A stretch of 6,728 nt of DNA from an uncultured Planctomycetaceae bacterium (GTDB lineage Bacteria; Planctomycetota; Planctomycetia; Pirellulales; Pirellulaceae). Where the stretch lies: the NCBI GenBank assembly GCA_903927685.1, contig CAIYOB010000992.1, forward strand, positions 1-6,728, given 5' to 3'. The translations under genes and the position numbers were made by a program. Positions 6,288 to 6,728 of the stretch are shown here, piece by piece. The stretch's first letter is position 1. Every line of letters begins with the position of its first letter. A model generated the notes under the pieces. It ran no database searches and was not told where the DNA came from. It worked only from the letters and a program-made list of their open reading frames with translations.

Positions 6288-6728
6288 TTAATATGCGCCA
6301 ATCGGGACACCATCTCCGCGTCCGCCCAGCGCCTGGTAGGTCGCGTAGTTGACATCCTCCGAAATGAACTTGACCGTGCCGTCGACCAACAGGAACTGGC
6401 AACCGCCTGGATGCAGGGAGCGGAAGCCCCACGAGTAATTCCAATTGCTTTGGGCCGTGCAGCCCGGATTGGAGATCCGTCCCGAACCGATACAGGTGGT
6501 CATCTCGTTGACCGGGGCGGAAGTCGAGGCGTGGGCATTGGCCATGCCGTTGTAGTACCACCAACCGCCGCCGTGGTCGTGGCACATCGGCAGGATTTCG
6601 CCGATCAGGATCGTGTTCGACGTGCCATCCTTGACGTCCGCCATGCTGATATTGATTCCCAAGCGGCCGAACATGCCCGAAATGTTGCGCTTGCCGCCCC
6701 AGCCGGGAATCTGGTCCGTATCGTTTCC
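6288..6728 (-). CDS. DUF1559 (H-X9-DG motif) pseudopilin-like protein, C-terminal part
   Basis: Only the last 146 residues are in the window; the frame is open at the right edge, so the N-terminus, where a prepilin-type methylation helix is usual, is not seen. Family marks are the DGTSNTILIGE segment (about residues 34-44 of the visible part) and the C-terminal H-X9-DG signature HPGGCQFLLVDG with VKFISE after it. The closing YQALGGRGDGVPIGAY is also characteristic. Four Cys are visible (in MCHDH, TCIGS, GCTAQ and GGCQF), which could pair as disulfides in an exported protein. DUF1559 proteins are present in many copies in planctomycete genomes and are thought to be type II secretion or pilus-like surface proteins; their exact role is not established. 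The TAA at 6290-6288 is followed after 53 bp by the lipoprotein gene, probably on the same transcript. Confidence 0.95.
   Translation of the reverse strand, partial: GNDTDQIPGWGGKRNISGMFGRLGINISMADVKDGTSNTILIGEILPMCHDHGGGWWYYNGMANAHASTSAPVNEMTTCIGSGRISNPGCTAQSNWNYSWGFRSLHPGGCQFLLVDGTVKFISEDVNYATYQALGGRGDGVPIGAY

Noticed and set aside
6235..6585. Longer upstream start for the lipoprotein inside the DUF1559 gene
   Set aside because: The extension is an Arg-rich shadow of the DUF1559 frame. The GTG at 6234 has a strong ribosome site and is followed at once by a signal peptide with a lipobox.

Overview
The window looks like a piece of a planctomycete genome, probably of the Pirellula type. It is GC-rich and all six genes lie on the minus strand. 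It carries a DUF1559 protein with the H-X9-DG C-terminal signature, a family essentially restricted to Planctomycetes and relatives. It also carries a small lipoprotein with a carboxypeptidase-regulatory-like fold, and membrane-anchored TPR and CRTAC1-type (FG-GAP/ASPIC-UnbV) proteins, all abundant in that phylum. The genus cannot be fixed from the sequence.

In transcription order (right to left): (1) the C-terminal 146 residues of a DUF1559 pseudopilin-like protein (6728-6288, N-terminus outside the window). (2) A 151-residue lipoprotein (6234-5779) with a GTG start and a strong Shine-Dalgarno sequence, 53 bp downstream and probably cotranscribed. (3) A clear intrinsic terminator (5759-5731). 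(4) A 446-residue TPR protein (5720-4380). (5) A second, 435-residue TPR protein (4390-3083) overlapping the first by 11 bp. (6) A 613-residue seven-motif CRTAC1/ASPIC-UnbV protein (3048-1207) with a TTG start. (7) A 147-bp AT-rich gap holding a degenerate 7-bp repeat. (8) A second CRTAC1-type protein (1059 to the left edge), open for all 353 visible codons and lacking only its C-terminal part.

Genes 4-8 form the most interesting unit: two TPR genes followed by two CRTAC1-type propeller genes. Each pair looks paralogous, and all four proteins start with one hydrophobic segment and no lipobox. The inferred picture is a set of proteins anchored in the inner membrane that display TPR scaffolds and calcium-binding beta-propellers on the outer side. 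This resembles the TPR plus FG-GAP/ASPIC pairing seen elsewhere in planctomycetes, whose function is unknown. The terminator separates this unit from the DUF1559-lipoprotein pair, yet it sits directly against the start of the first TPR gene, so the promoter of the unit is not obvious.

No RNA gene, insertion sequence, CRISPR array, toxin-antitoxin pair, phage gene or recognisable enzyme was found. No gene-free stretch exceeds 147 bp.
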